DNA of 64,000 nucleotides, taken from contig NZ_JAUSXQ010000001.1 in assembly GCF_030816115.1 (NCBI RefSeq), positions 3,825,001 to 3,889,000 on the forward strand. Direction: 5' to 3'. The notes beneath the pieces were generated by a model. That model worked only from the letters and a program-made list of their open reading frames with translations. It searched no databases and was not told the DNA's origin. The DNA is from Chryseobacterium sp. W4I1 (GTDB lineage Bacteria > Bacteroidota > Bacteroidia > Flavobacteriales > Weeksellaceae). How positions within the stretch are numbered: position 1 is the stretch's first letter; the number at the start of each line of letters is the position of its first letter. Below are positions 18,280-27,586 of the stretch, one piece after another. Made by a program: the position numbers and the translations under genes.

Positions 18280-20076
18280 TTAAAATTTGTTTTTAATATC
18301 ATTAAACGGAACTTCATAAAAGCATCTTTTGCCATCCGGTAAAAATTCCGGGAAGCCTAACGCTGTAAAATCTTTGATGACCTGTTCCGCATCTTTCTTA
18401 TAAATAAAATCGAACCTTGATTTCGAATGCATTTTGCTCCATTGATTGAGATAAAACTGCATAAATTCTTCTTCAGTTTTATACTCCAGGATCTCAAAAA
18501 GGTTCTCCAGGAATTTCATTGCCTGGGTTTCTTTCAGTCCTTCAGGAAGTGCATCTATTCTCAGCACGCTTTCATGAGCAATTTTCATGTCAAACCCGAG
18601 TTCCGGAAGAAATTTTTTGAAAGAATTATATTTATTCTTCTCAATTTCGTTCATATGATACTCCAGAGAAAAGAGAAGTGAATGACTATTCGGATTGGTA
18701 TTGATGTTATTCTTCTTTGATGTTTTGTTGTTTTCTGAAACAATCAGCCTGTGCATTCTTCCAAGGTCCAACATCAGAGTCACATCTCCTTTATTGAACA
18801 GCCAGTAGCCGTTGGGCAACCTCATCAGATCTTCATCAAAATCTTCGTCTTCAAATAAATTGATCTTGGATGGTTCTGCCGTAATATTCTGGTGGTACAT
18901 TTCCGTAAGATTCTGAATCTCTTCCGGACGTACATTTCTCTCTTCAATAAATGGGTTGTAGTCTTTGTCTACTATAATTTCAGGCATCTTGATCACGCCA
19001 CCGTTGCTGTTTCCCTTGCTTGGAAAAGGCTTATTCATCATCGCATCCATTTCCGGATCTTTATCAAAATCAAGACTTGGAGAAACGTTGTAAATTCCCA
19101 GAGACCTTTTAATGGTGGAACGAAGAAGGGCAAAAATAAGATGCTCGTCTTCAAATTTCACCTCTGTTTTCTGAGGATGAATATTGACATCTATTTTTTC
19201 CGGATCCATTTCCAGATATAGGAAAAAAGTTGGAACATACCCTGGTAAAAGCAGTCCTTCAAAGGCTTCCTGAACCGCTTTATTGAAATACGGACTTCTG
19301 AAATATCTTCCGTTAACAAAAAGAAACTGCTCTCCTCTTGACTTTTTAGCACCTTCAGGTTTTGCAACAAATCCGTGAAGTTTACACCAGATAATATCTT
19401 CTTTGATAGGAATCAGCTGTGGCTGCAGTTTACGACCGAAAACATCTACAATACGCTGCATCTGGCTTCCTTTTCTCAGTCTGAAAACGGCTTCATCATC
19501 ATGAAACAGGGAAAACTCCAGATTTTCATGCGCTAAAGCAACACGCTGAAATTCATCGATAACATGTCTGAATTCAACATTATTATTTTTAAGGAATTTT
19601 CTTCTGGCCGGAACATTATAAAAGAGATTCTTCACCAGGAAATTGGATCCGTCTGCAGTCTGTATAGGGTCCTGAAACTGAAATACCCCGCCTTCAATGT
19701 AGATATTGGTTCCGATCTTCGCATCATTCTGCTTTGTTCTCAGTTCAACCTGCGAAACAGCAGCGATAGAAGCCAGTGCCTCACCTCTGAAGCCTTTTGT
19801 TGAGATCTTAAAGATATCTTCCGTTCCTTTGATCTTTGACGTAGCATGTCTTTCAAATGCCATTCTGGCATCGGTCTCAGACATTCCCTTACCGTCGTCT
19901 ACCACCTGGATCAGGTTTTTTCCTGCATCCCGGATAATCAACTCGATCTTGGAAGCTTCCGCATCAATAGCATTCTCCAAAAGTTCTTTCACAATGGACG
20001 CAGGTCGCTGCACCACTTCTCCTGCCGCAATTTGGTTAGCTACATGATCCGGTAAAAGCTGAATAATATCTGACAT
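18280..20076 (-). CDS. mutL: DNA mismatch repair protein MutL, endonuclease motifs degenerate
   Basis: MutL is the GHKL ATPase that links MutS recognition to strand removal. The N-terminal ATPase motifs are intact: ENAIDAEAS, DDGKGM, TKGFRGEALASI and VNGRYFRS. The C-terminal domain is present, but where endonuclease-type MutL proteins have DQHA-x2-E-x4-E it reads DLGRMHRLIVSE near residue 437. The usual C-terminal CPHGRP motif appears as LPDGKR near 579. The metal-binding residues are therefore largely lost. The 598 residues are normal length. A CAAAAATA (reverse -7 TATTTTTG) lies at 20095-20102. Confidence 0.94.
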   Translation of the reverse strand: MSDIIQLLPDHVANQIAAGEVVQRPASIVKELLENAIDAEASKIELIIRDAGKNLIQVVDDGKGMSETDARMAFERHATSKIKGTEDIFKISTKGFRGEALASIAAVSQVELRTKQNDAKIGTNIYIEGGVFQFQDPIQTADGSNFLVKNLFYNVPARRKFLKNNNVEFRHVIDEFQRVALAHENLEFSLFHDDEAVFRLRKGSQMQRIVDVFGRKLQPQLIPIKEDIIWCKLHGFVAKPEGAKKSRGEQFLFVNGRYFRSPYFNKAVQEAFEGLLLPGYVPTFFLYLEMDPEKIDVNIHPQKTEVKFEDEHLIFALLRSTIKRSLGIYNVSPSLDFDKDPEMDAMMNKPFPSKGNSNGGVIKMPEIIVDKDYNPFIEERNVRPEEIQNLTEMYHQNITAEPSKINLFEDEDFDEDLMRLPNGYWLFNKGDVTLMLDLGRMHRLIVSENNKTSKKNNINTNPNSHSLLFSLEYHMNEIEKNKYNSFKKFLPELGFDMKIAHESVLRIDALPEGLKETQAMKFLENLFEILEYKTEEEFMQFYLNQWSKMHSKSRFDFIYKKDAEQVIKDFTALGFPEFLPDGKRCFYEVPFNDIKNKF

Positions 20077-20237
20077 AAACGTTTAATCAACTTACAAAAA
20101 TAGTCAATGGAAACGGGAATTAAAACAATAAAAACGGGAATTAAAATTTTATTATCAACATTTTAATCACAATATGCTGTCCTGTTCTATTTTTATCCCA
20201 GACAAAGGAAAAAAACATTGAAAAGAAATTTGTCTTT

Positions 20238-20411
20238 TTTAACGCAAAGTTTAATGATGAATTGCTTTAGTATTAAGGAAGGCAAAGAGATGTGGCTTCG
20301 CCACTGACTAAGCGACCGTTTTATCCGTACGCTTCATCGAATCAATTTTTGATTGATTCCTCCTCTGCAGACTTAGAAATAAAACGCTTTAATATCAACC
20401 TTTGCGTTAAA
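20238..20411. repeat. MITE-like element with perfect 12 bp terminal inverted repeats
   Basis: TTTAACGCAAAG (20238-20249) and CTTTGCGTTAAA (20400-20411) are perfect terminal inverted repeats bounding 174 bp. Inside are two perfect hairpins: GTGGC-ttc-GCCAC near 20291-20303 and GAATCAAT-ttttg-ATTGATTC at about 20339-20359. There is no coding frame of note. It could be a non-autonomous mobile repeat or a structured RNA. The rest of the 452 bp gap between mutL and the DUF1275 gene is AT-rich, with a twofold AAACGGGAATTAAAA direct repeat near 20110-20146. Confidence 0.55.
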
Positions 20412-20528
20412 CAAGAAAATAACGTTCTTTTAATCGAAGAAGAACACCCCTTCTCTACCATCGAAAAGGGGTGCTTCACAGCTAGTTTACACAAAAATAA
20501 TAAATGATATTTATTTTTATTTCTTTGC

Positions 20529-21356
20529 TTAATCATCAAAGACAAGCGTTCTTTTTTCTCTTCTTTTCGGAATACCGTGGATCTTGTCGTATAAATAAGC
20601 CAATACATTAGGTTTCTTATAAATCCTGCTGTAGCGGTATTTTGTATTAAAGTGCCTGATATGAATTTTATAAGCATCATACCCGATGACAATCAAAAGA
20701 CAGAAACTGATCACATAAAACACCCTGAATTCAAGATAATAATAGGTAAGTCCTGAGAATACAGCTCCTAAAACATAGGCTGCCATAATACTCGTCAGCA
20801 GTTTTGCCCTTGCAATCAGTTCACCGCTTTTTCTATATTTCTTTTTTGTAAACATGGAAAGCAGAATTCCAAGGTCGGTGGTGGTACCCGTAAGGTGGGT
20901 CGTTTTCACCGAGAAGTTAGAGATACTTGCGGTAAGCCCGTTCTGAAGTCCGGTTGCAAAAAGCATCAGTGCCACCAGATATTCCGTTTCTTCCAGTGTT
21001 TTCTGGTAATAGAACTGACCGTATATCCCTACAAACAATAAGCATATGATTTCCAGCACAATCGGCATGGAATGAGCAAAATACTTACTCTTTTTATTGA
21101 AATTGATGACGATGAAGTTGGACAGAAAGCTTCCGAAGAAGAACAGGAAGATCCATGCTCCTACCACAGCTACCTGTGTCCAGTTTCCTTTACTGATCTC
21201 TGCCGCCAATATGGCGTAGTGTCCTGTTACGTTGGATGTAAAAGAGAGAAAAATTAACAGAGAGGCAATGTTTATAGTCCCCGCAGTAAATGCAGTCAGC
21301 GTCCCCAATCTGATATTGTCTCCCAACGTTCGGCTGTTACTATAATTCCTTAGCAT
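20529..21356 (-). CDS. YoaK/DUF1275 family membrane protein
   Basis: This 275-residue protein has six hydrophobic segments and the DUF1275 hallmarks LTAFTAGTINIASLLIF near the start, FTSNVTGH, and LMFATGLQNGLTASIS with TTHLTGTTTDLG in the middle. The family is an uncharacterised small transporter-like group. A basic C-terminal tail (about 45 residues) follows the last helix. It lies 32 bp downstream of the 21389 gene on the same strand, so the two may be co-transcribed. Confidence 0.85.
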   Translation of the reverse strand: MLRNYSNSRTLGDNIRLGTLTAFTAGTINIASLLIFLSFTSNVTGHYAILAAEISKGNWTQVAVVGAWIFLFFFGSFLSNFIVINFNKKSKYFAHSMPIVLEIICLLFVGIYGQFYYQKTLEETEYLVALMLFATGLQNGLTASISNFSVKTTHLTGTTTDLGILLSMFTKKKYRKSGELIARAKLLTSIMAAYVLGAVFSGLTYYYLEFRVFYVISFCLLIVIGYDAYKIHIRHFNTKYRYSRIYKKPNVLAYLYDKIHGIPKRREKRTLVFDD

Positions 21357-21388
21357 TTTTTATATTTTTAAATTGTGTTCTTTATTTT

Positions 21389-21883
21389 TTAGACCTCTAC
21401 GAAAATCTCAGCCAGTCTTCCTCTTTCCGGAAGCCTCTCAGGCATTGAAACTTTGATTTCCTGAACCTGCAGATCTTTGCATTTTTTGATGTAAGGTGCA
21501 ATGTCAAATTTTCCTTTACCTTTACTTTTAATAGATGGAGAATAGTAGGCTTCTTCAATATTCTCTGCCTTCACATAATTGTTGAAAGTCCTTTGAAAGC
21601 TTCCTGTGAAAATATCGCAGATGATCTTATTGACCAGGTGAGGGTATTTATTTCTGATGATTGTGTAGGCATCACAGAATTCCTGAGATCTGATTTTATT
21701 GAAAATGGTGCTTTTGGTATTAAAAAGAAGATCCCTGATAGAATCTCCGGTTTCATATCCTGAAACCAAAAGAACATTATACTGATTTTGATCTTCCGAT
21801 GTTTCTTTCTCTTTCAGTACTTTTTTTAATATGTTCAGTGACTCAAGAGAGTAATCCGTGGCGATTAAAATTGTTTTGGTCAT
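21389..21883 (-). CDS. Uncharacterised protein with universal-stress-protein-like N-terminus
   Basis: This 164-residue soluble protein begins KTILIATDYSLESLNILKKVL, which resembles the first beta-alpha unit of universal stress proteins. The later nucleotide-binding glycine motif of that family is not evident. No transmembrane or signal segment is seen. It is the first gene of a likely two-gene unit with the DUF1275 membrane protein. The function cannot be assigned. Confidence 0.6.
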   Translation of the reverse strand: MTKTILIATDYSLESLNILKKVLKEKETSEDQNQYNVLLVSGYETGDSIRDLLFNTKSTIFNKIRSQEFCDAYTIIRNKYPHLVNKIICDIFTGSFQRTFNNYVKAENIEEAYYSPSIKSKGKGKFDIAPYIKKCKDLQVQEIKVSMPERLPERGRLAEIFVEV

Positions 21884-22037
21884 ATCTTTTAGATTTTAGG
21901 TTTGTTATCATATTTTGATGATACAAAACTAAAGCGGCAAGATTAGAAGCCCTTTGGAATGGAATTAAAATGTGATTAAAGAGATTAGAATGAGATTAGA
22001 ATATTGTTAATGGCCGTTAACATAAAGAAAAAAAGTG

Positions 22038-22178
22038 AATGGTGAATTTTGCTTCGCAAGTGAATGGTGAATTTCTTGCGTAAATAGGAAATTTCAGACA
22101 CAAGATTTCAGATTTTTAGGGTAAGGCTAAGATTGAGAATGGTCAATGGTGAATTTTGCTTCGCAAGTGAATGGTGAA
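22038..22178. repeat. Pair of 34 bp direct repeats in the intergenic region 21884-22295
   Basis: An identical 34 bp unit occurs at 22038-22071 and 22145-22178. It begins AATGGTGAATTTTGC and ends GTGAATGGTGAA. A small TTGC-ttc-GCAA hairpin lies in its middle, and the words GTGAATGGTGAA are themselves repeated within the unit. The remainder of this 412 bp gap shows no gene. The repeats follow the histidine kinase stop region. Confidence 0.7.
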
Positions 22179-22295
22179 AGACTACCAACTCCAAGACCTC
22201 ACGTTACAGAACTCAGAATTCATCTTTATAACTCATCACTTCCCGAAACTCTCAAACCCAAAACGCTCCGACTCTCAAACTCTCAAACTCGCACC

Positions 22296-23696
22296 TCAAC
22301 TTTCCGGTCTTGTACTGTAGAAATTGGGAAAACGCATCTGAACGGTGGTTCCCTGGTTTTCATGGGAGCTTACAATCAGTTCTCCACGGTGCATTCTTAC
22401 GATGTTTCTGGCCAACGGAAGTCCGATTCCGTAGCCTTCATAGTTTTTGGTATTGGAAGCCCTGAAGAATGGGTCGTAAATCTTGTTCATTTCTACCTCC
22501 GGAATCCCGATCCCGAAGTCTTTTACAATGATATAGACATCGGTATCTGTAGCACCCAACGAAACTTTTACCTGTTGGAAATTAGAATATTTGCATCCGT
22601 TACTGATGATATTGGCCACTGCAAGGTGCAACAGCTGTTCATTACCATAAACTTTCAGCTTTTTAGGATTCTCAGGTAGCATACTGATATCCAAGTAGAT
22701 ATTATTTCTTGAATCAATTTTTCTGAGTGTTTCTATGACATCCCAAAGCAGCTGATCAATCCTTACTTTATCCATTTTCTGAATTTTACCATCAAAACCG
22801 GTCTCCGCAATCATAAGTAATGCTTTGATCTTTTTATCCAGCTTTTCGGCTTCATCCAGGATGATTTGTAATGTATCTTTATATTCATCTGCCGTTCTGT
22901 TGATCGAAAGGGCAACATCCGCTTCACCCATGATCGACGTCAATGGCGTTCTCAGTTCATGAGAAACGTTTCCGATCAGGTGATTCTGGGTTTCAAATGA
23001 AGTTTCGATACGGTTTAGCATTCCGTTGAACGTATCTACCAGCTCATTCAGTTCTTTATTGTCAGGCTGAGCCTCCAGCCTCAGGTGAAGATTTTCAGAA
23101 CTGATCTCTTTTACCTTCCCGGTAATTTTAAGAATCGGTCTGAATAAGGTTTTAGACAGATAAAAAGAAAAGATCATACTGAAGAACAGAGAAAGTACAA
23201 TACAGGTGATCAGTGTTCTTTTTAAAAACCCGAGATAATAGATCACATAATGGTTTTTTGCAGAAGCAATGGCGATATAATCTTTATCATCATATTTAAA
23301 GGTCTGTCCGATATAGTAGAATTCTTTATCATTATAATTGGACTCCCCTTTCCTGACGATACTTTTGAAAAAATAATCCGGAATATGAACTTCCTGTGAA
23401 ATTTTTTTGAAATTAGAATCTGTAGGAACTGCGAAAACATAATCTCTTTCCATGGGAAGTTCCTCATCATTCAGACTGTTGAGGATATAGTTTTCGGGAA
23501 GATCCAGATGGTCTTTGCTTTTCTCAATCTGAACAATCGTCGTTGTACGGATCTTAAGCAATTCATAAAACCTCTGATGTGAAAAGTTGACAATCGAAAA
23601 ATAAACCAAACCACTGAAAAGCAGGATGATGGCGGTAAACACCAACATCAGGAGCACCATCGTTTTGGTTTGATTTGTAACGACTTTATTAAACAT
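22296..23696 (-). CDS. Sensor histidine kinase
   Basis: This 466-residue membrane kinase has two transmembrane helices (about residues 12-36 and 155-178) enclosing a periplasmic sensor domain. A HAMP segment, a HisKA domain with SHELRTPLTSI (phospho-accepting His near 246) and a HATPase_c domain with NIISNGCKYSN, DFGIGIP and GYGIGLPLA follow. It is encoded 3 bp after the response regulator at 23700 and forms a two-component system with it. The signal is unknown. Confidence 0.94.
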   Translation of the reverse strand: MFNKVVTNQTKTMVLLMLVFTAIILLFSGLVYFSIVNFSHQRFYELLKIRTTTIVQIEKSKDHLDLPENYILNSLNDEELPMERDYVFAVPTDSNFKKISQEVHIPDYFFKSIVRKGESNYNDKEFYYIGQTFKYDDKDYIAIASAKNHYVIYYLGFLKRTLITCIVLSLFFSMIFSFYLSKTLFRPILKITGKVKEISSENLHLRLEAQPDNKELNELVDTFNGMLNRIETSFETQNHLIGNVSHELRTPLTSIMGEADVALSINRTADEYKDTLQIILDEAEKLDKKIKALLMIAETGFDGKIQKMDKVRIDQLLWDVIETLRKIDSRNNIYLDISMLPENPKKLKVYGNEQLLHLAVANIISNGCKYSNFQQVKVSLGATDTDVYIIVKDFGIGIPEVEMNKIYDPFFRASNTKNYEGYGIGLPLARNIVRMHRGELIVSSHENQGTTVQMRFPNFYSTRPES

Positions 23697-23699
23697 TCA

Positions 23700-24407
23700 T
23701 TAAGGTTTTTTCAATACATATCCCATTCCTATCACGGTATGAATCAGTTTATTATCATCTTGCTGATCTAGTTTTTTTCTTAAATAGTTCACATATACAT
23801 CTACCACATTGGTTCCCAGTTCATAATTAACACCCCAGACTGCATCCAGGATTTCAGCTCTGGAAATTACTTTTTCAGGATTATTCAGGAAATACAGCAA
23901 GAGTTTATATTCTGTAGATGTCAGTGAAATCTCATCTCCGGCGCGCGTCACTTTTTTTGTATAATCATTAACGATCAGGTCTGAAAACTGGAATACATGT
24001 TCATTATCCGGTTCCGGTTCAGCAATTTCCTGCGGGCTTATTCCGTTACTTCTTCTTAGCAGAGATTTTACTCTCGCCACCAGTTCGATAAACTTAAAAG
24101 GCTTAACCAGATAATCATCACCTCCGCTTTCCAGTCCAAGAACAATATTTTCAGAAGTTCCCAACGCCGTCAAAAAAAGAATCGGAACATGCTGGTTGGT
24201 TTTCCTGATCTCTTTGCAGACATCCAGACCATTCATTTCCGGCAGCATAATATCCAAAACTACCAGATCAAAGTCGTTCGCCTGTACAAGCTGTACACCG
24301 GTACGCCCGTCAAAAGCCACGGAAACTTCGTACCCGCTTTCCTGAAGGCCTTTCTTTATAAAAGAGACAACGCTGGTTTCGTCTTCTATGAGGATAATCT
24401 TTTTCAT
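23700..24407 (-). CDS. OmpR-family response regulator
   Basis: The start is set at the ATG at 24407 (MKKIILIEDE); an upstream ATG at 24425 would add six atypical residues. The receiver domain has the acidic pair IEDE, the phospho-acceptor Asp in LVVLDIMLPE near residue 51, the Thr in LFLTALG and Lys in YLVKPFKF. A winged-helix Trans_reg_C domain occupies the C-terminal 95 residues (LTSTEYKLLLYFLNNP, VDVYVNYLRKKL). It pairs with the kinase at 22296. Confidence 0.94.
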   Translation of the reverse strand: MKKIILIEDETSVVSFIKKGLQESGYEVSVAFDGRTGVQLVQANDFDLVVLDIMLPEMNGLDVCKEIRKTNQHVPILFLTALGTSENIVLGLESGGDDYLVKPFKFIELVARVKSLLRRSNGISPQEIAEPEPDNEHVFQFSDLIVNDYTKKVTRAGDEISLTSTEYKLLLYFLNNPEKVISRAEILDAVWGVNYELGTNVVDVYVNYLRKKLDQQDDNKLIHTVIGMGYVLKKP

Positions 24408-24424
24408 TGAAACAAGGAATTTCA

Positions 24425-24432
24425 CAAAAATA
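24425..24432 (-). promoter_or_regulatory. -7 promoter element of the two-component operon
   Basis: TATTTTTG on the minus strand matches TAnnTTTG and lies 17 bp upstream of the ATG at 24407. It would put transcription start inside the longer ORF, which supports the shorter start. A -33 TTG is not obvious. Confidence 0.4.
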
Positions 24433-24646
24433 GCGAAAAAGAGCGAATATGTGGAATCGGCTTCATCTACGACAAAATTTCAATAATAATTTCAATGATC
24501 GGAAGCTCTGAATTGGAAGCTGAAAGTTCCCGTTTTAGTTTTGGGCACAATAGTTTCACACTTCCTGACAATACTATAGCATTGGATTTATTCTTTTAAT
24601 ATCAGAACAAGGATATTTCCATCTGAGTTCCAATATTTTTTTTTGC

Positions 24647-25132
24647 TTAATCATTGAATGTCAATAGCATTTGGGTATCACAACGGTCATAGGCTGAATC
24701 TGAAACCGGCATATGTTTGAAGCCCAGCTTTTCGTAGAGTTTTATCGCAGGAACCAGCACGGAATTCGTTTCCAGGAAAACACTTTCTGCTTTTAGTTCT
24801 CTTGCTTTATCCACTAAAGCTTGTCCTACCAGATAGCCTATTTTCTTTCCCTGTGCTTTTGGGCTTACCGCCATCTTAGACAGTTCAAATTTAAGCGGCT
24901 CGTCGGACATTTTCACCAATGCGCAGGTTCCTACCACTTCATGATCCAAAATTGCAAAAACAATATGCCCTCCTTTATCTATAATCTGTTCTTCGGGATT
25001 TTCCAGCAGTTTATAGTCGCCGGCTTCCATGGTAAAGAATGTTTTGATCCATTCTTCATTTAATGTTTTAAAGGCTTCTTTGTATTGAGGCTCGTAGTTG
25101 ATAATGGTTACTTCATTATTCATTTCATTCAT
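24647..25132 (-). CDS. GNAT family N-acetyltransferase
   Basis: This 161-residue protein has a complete GNAT fold: GTCALVKM beta strand, the acetyl-CoA pyrophosphate loop region SPKAQGKKIGYLVGQAL and the C-terminal LGFKHMPVSDSAYDRCD. The substrate is unknown. It is monocistronic, with no close neighbour on the same strand within 200 bp. Confidence 0.88.
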   Translation of the reverse strand: MNEMNNEVTIINYEPQYKEAFKTLNEEWIKTFFTMEAGDYKLLENPEEQIIDKGGHIVFAILDHEVVGTCALVKMSDEPLKFELSKMAVSPKAQGKKIGYLVGQALVDKARELKAESVFLETNSVLVPAIKLYEKLGFKHMPVSDSAYDRCDTQMLLTFND

Positions 25133-25338
25133 CGCTATAGAGTTAATTGATCGTATTATTTATATTTTTGACAGATTCTTGGAATCATAATTCCTCTAAA
25201 AATCTCTGGTTTACTTTTATGGTTAATAATTTTGATTTTTCTAAACTTTAGTGCTCTTTGTATACTCAATGTATTGAACTTAAAATAACTAAAGTGTTTA
25301 AAAACTTTTGTGGTTGATTATGATTTGATTACCGAAAA

Positions 25339-26754
25339 TTAAATTCTCTTTTTTACCATTTTTGCTAATTTCTCCAGATCGCTTTCCACTCTGTCTGTCC
25401 ATTCCAGAGCATAATTCAGTCGCATACAGTTCTGATACTGGTTATATTGTGAAAACATTCTTCCCGGGGCAAAATTTATTTTCTGGCTCATTGCTTCATC
25501 AAACAAATCTTCTGTACAGATTTTTTTATCCAGTTCCAGCCACAGCATAAAGCCGCCTTTTGGTTCTGAGATTTTGGTATTGTCGGGAAAATATTCTGTC
25601 ACTGACTTCTGGATCTGAAGATAATTCGCATATAATTTTTTTCTGAATGTTCTCAGGTGATGGTCATACCGGCCGTGTTCCAGGAAATCTGCAATGACAT
25701 CCGGATATATGGACGGGCTGCATACCGTCTGTACCAGTTTCTGACGAATCACCTGCTCTTTAAATTTTCCCGGAGCTACCCATCCCACGCGATAACCCGG
25801 AGCCAGTGTTTTGGAAACTGATCCTATCCACATCACCAATCCAGCTTCATCATAGAATTTACAGGGTTTTGGTCTTTCAGCTCCAAAATACAGATTGCCG
25901 TAAATATCATCCTCAATAAGAGGAACGTTATATTCTGTGATGAGCCGTACCAGCTCTTTTTTATTATCATCAGGCATCTGAAAGCCTAACGGATTGTTGA
26001 AATTCGTTACAAAGCAACAGGCAGAAAGCGTAGGCAGAACTTTTTTCAAGGCAGCCAGATCAACTCCGTAAATAGGATGGGTGGGAATTTCCACGACTTT
26101 CAATCCTAATTGCTGAATGGCCTGAAGAACACCGAAATAAACAGGACTTTCCACGGCTACAGAATCTCCGGGTTTTGTTACTGCCATCAGACAGGTATAC
26201 ACTGCATTCATCGCACCGGAGGTAATCACCAGATCATCTTCTGAGATCTTCCCTTCCAGTACCAGAGCCCATTTGGCAGATTCTCTGCGCAGATATTCGT
26301 TTCCCTGCACCGGTTCGTAATCTGTTCCGCTGTCAGTCTTTCTGTTAATCACATTGATCATCGATTTCTTCAGCTTAGCCAAAGGAAGAAAGCTTTTCCC
26401 GGGAATCCCTAAAGCAAACTGGGTAACATCAGTCCGATCAATCGTTCCGAACACTTTATCGATCAGAACCTCGGCTGTATTTTCTTTCTCTGCCACTTTC
26501 ATAGGGGATACAGATGGCAATGCCAACTTTCTTTGAGAGCTCTGGCTCACAAAATAGCCATATTTCGGACGTGATTCTACCAACGAACGGCTTTCAAGTT
26601 CCATATAGGCCTGCTTCACAGTATTGAGGCTGACATTATAAAGTTTCTGGGCACTTCTTAAGGAAGGCAATCTGTCGCCAAATTGAAGGGTGTCACTTTT
26701 AATCTGCTCGGTAACAGATTTTGCTATTTTAAGGTACAGAACATCTTTTGACAT
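25339..26754 (-). CDS. MocR-type GntR regulator with PLP-dependent aminotransferase domain
   Basis: This 471-residue protein fuses an N-terminal GntR winged helix (about residues 1-75, with LPSLRSAQKLYNVSLNTVKQAY) to a fold-type I aminotransferase domain. The PLP-binding Lys lies in GSVSKTLAPGYRVGW near residue 314, and the NFNNPLGFQMP and DDIYGNLYF motifs are conserved. MocR proteins control vitamin B6, GABA or amino-acid genes; the target here is unknown. Confidence 0.92.
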   Translation of the reverse strand: MSKDVLYLKIAKSVTEQIKSDTLQFGDRLPSLRSAQKLYNVSLNTVKQAYMELESRSLVESRPKYGYFVSQSSQRKLALPSVSPMKVAEKENTAEVLIDKVFGTIDRTDVTQFALGIPGKSFLPLAKLKKSMINVINRKTDSGTDYEPVQGNEYLRRESAKWALVLEGKISEDDLVITSGAMNAVYTCLMAVTKPGDSVAVESPVYFGVLQAIQQLGLKVVEIPTHPIYGVDLAALKKVLPTLSACCFVTNFNNPLGFQMPDDNKKELVRLITEYNVPLIEDDIYGNLYFGAERPKPCKFYDEAGLVMWIGSVSKTLAPGYRVGWVAPGKFKEQVIRQKLVQTVCSPSIYPDVIADFLEHGRYDHHLRTFRKKLYANYLQIQKSVTEYFPDNTKISEPKGGFMLWLELDKKICTEDLFDEAMSQKINFAPGRMFSQYNQYQNCMRLNYALEWTDRVESDLEKLAKMVKKRI

Positions 26755-26795
26755 AGGAATTGTGCTTTTAAGTAAATGTACAACTTATTGCTGTT

Positions 26796-27164
26796 TTATC
26801 CGATATTCAGCCAGCTGACCATTCTCGAGATGCTGCTTTTGAGCTGTTCCGGATTTTTAAAATTAGCCGTATTATTCTTTTTAAAATAGTTTTCTGCACG
26901 AATAATAAAATCCTTTTTTTCTGACTCTGAAAATTGATTATTGTGAAATATCTTAAAGGTGATTTCTCCTTTTTCATTAATAATAAGACTCGCAAATGCT
27001 GCAATTTCATTCTTTTTTTTAACTAAAAGAAAAGGAACTCCAAAATTTCGGGGAAGTATTTTGATATTTTGTGACTGTAGAAAAATCTGTTTTAATGTCA
27101 GCATATCTGAAATATATACTTCAGCATATTGAAGCTGTTCGTGATATTGAGCGGTAGTTTCCAT
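26796..27164 (-). CDS. Hypothetical protein
   Basis: I do not recognise this 122-residue soluble protein. A central beta-rich segment (VPFLLVKKKNEIAAFASLIINEKGEITFKIF is broken here into strands at residues 43-73) followed by a helix gives a half-GNAT-like impression, without an acetyl-CoA loop. It stands 41 bp upstream of the MocR gene on the same strand and might share its transcript. A TAATTTTG (-7-like) element lies upstream at 27185-27192. Confidence 0.55.
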   Translation of the reverse strand: METTAQYHEQLQYAEVYISDMLTLKQIFLQSQNIKILPRNFGVPFLLVKKKNEIAAFASLIINEKGEITFKIFHNNQFSESEKKDFIIRAENYFKKNNTANFKNPEQLKSSISRMVSWLNIG

Positions 27165-27295
27165 AATACTCTTCTTTAGTAAGACAAAATTATGGAGTAT
27201 TCAATTAAGGACACAGATACAGAAGTTATTATTATCTTGGGTACAGACATTAAAAAGCTAAATCAGAGTTTACCTTAAACGCTTCTCTAAAAAAC

Positions 27296-27332
27296 AAAAA
27301 CTCTCTATTGAATTTCAATAGAGAGTTTTTTT
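27296..27332 (-). terminator. Intrinsic terminator after the distal tRNA-Leu
   Basis: CTCTCTATTGA and its complement TCAATAGAGAG (27301-27325) form an 11 bp stem flanked by A and T tracts, so it can work on either strand. It lies directly beyond the 3' end of the minus-strand tRNA-Leu. Confidence 0.8.
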
Positions 27333-27336
27333 CGCT

Positions 27337-27421
27337 TGGTGCGGATGAAGGGACTCGAACCCCCACGCCTCACGGCACCAGATCCTAAGTCTGGCGTGGC
27401 TACCAATTACACCACATCCGC
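27337..27421 (-). tRNA. tRNA-Leu (anticodon UAG), CCA encoded
   Basis: Cloverleaf visible on the minus strand. Acceptor GCGGATG/CATCCGC, anticodon stem CCAGA/TCTGG with loop CTTAGGA (anticodon TAG), long class II variable arm, T loop GGTTCGAGTC. The 3' CCA follows the discriminator A. The gene body is identical to the copy at 27756. Confidence 0.95.
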
Positions 27422-27554
27422 TGGTTATTTATCCTTTACTAAGGCTTTGTCATTTATAATTACAAATATAAACATTTTGCCTTAAAACAGGACTAAAAAA
27501 TACTCACAAACAATGAATAAATAAACAGGATTTTTTAAACCTTCTTAAAACTAA

Positions 27555-27585
27555 AAAACTCTCCGTTGAAACAACAGAGAGTTTA
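27555..27585 (-). terminator. Intrinsic terminator after the three-tRNA array
   Basis: AAACTCTC (27556-27563) pairs with GAGAGTTT (27577-27584) and GTTG pairs with CAAC around an AAA loop, with A and T tracts on both sides. It separates the Leu-Gly-Leu array from the further tRNA-Leu. Confidence 0.65.
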
Positions 27586-27586
27586 G

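Noticed and set aside
22038..22178. CRISPR array
   Set aside because: Only two repeats, no regular spacer series, no cas genes in the window.
22146..22679. 177-codon + strand frame over the end of the histidine kinase gene
   Set aside because: It runs antisense to the kinase ATPase domain and shows no family motif; it begins inside the direct repeats.
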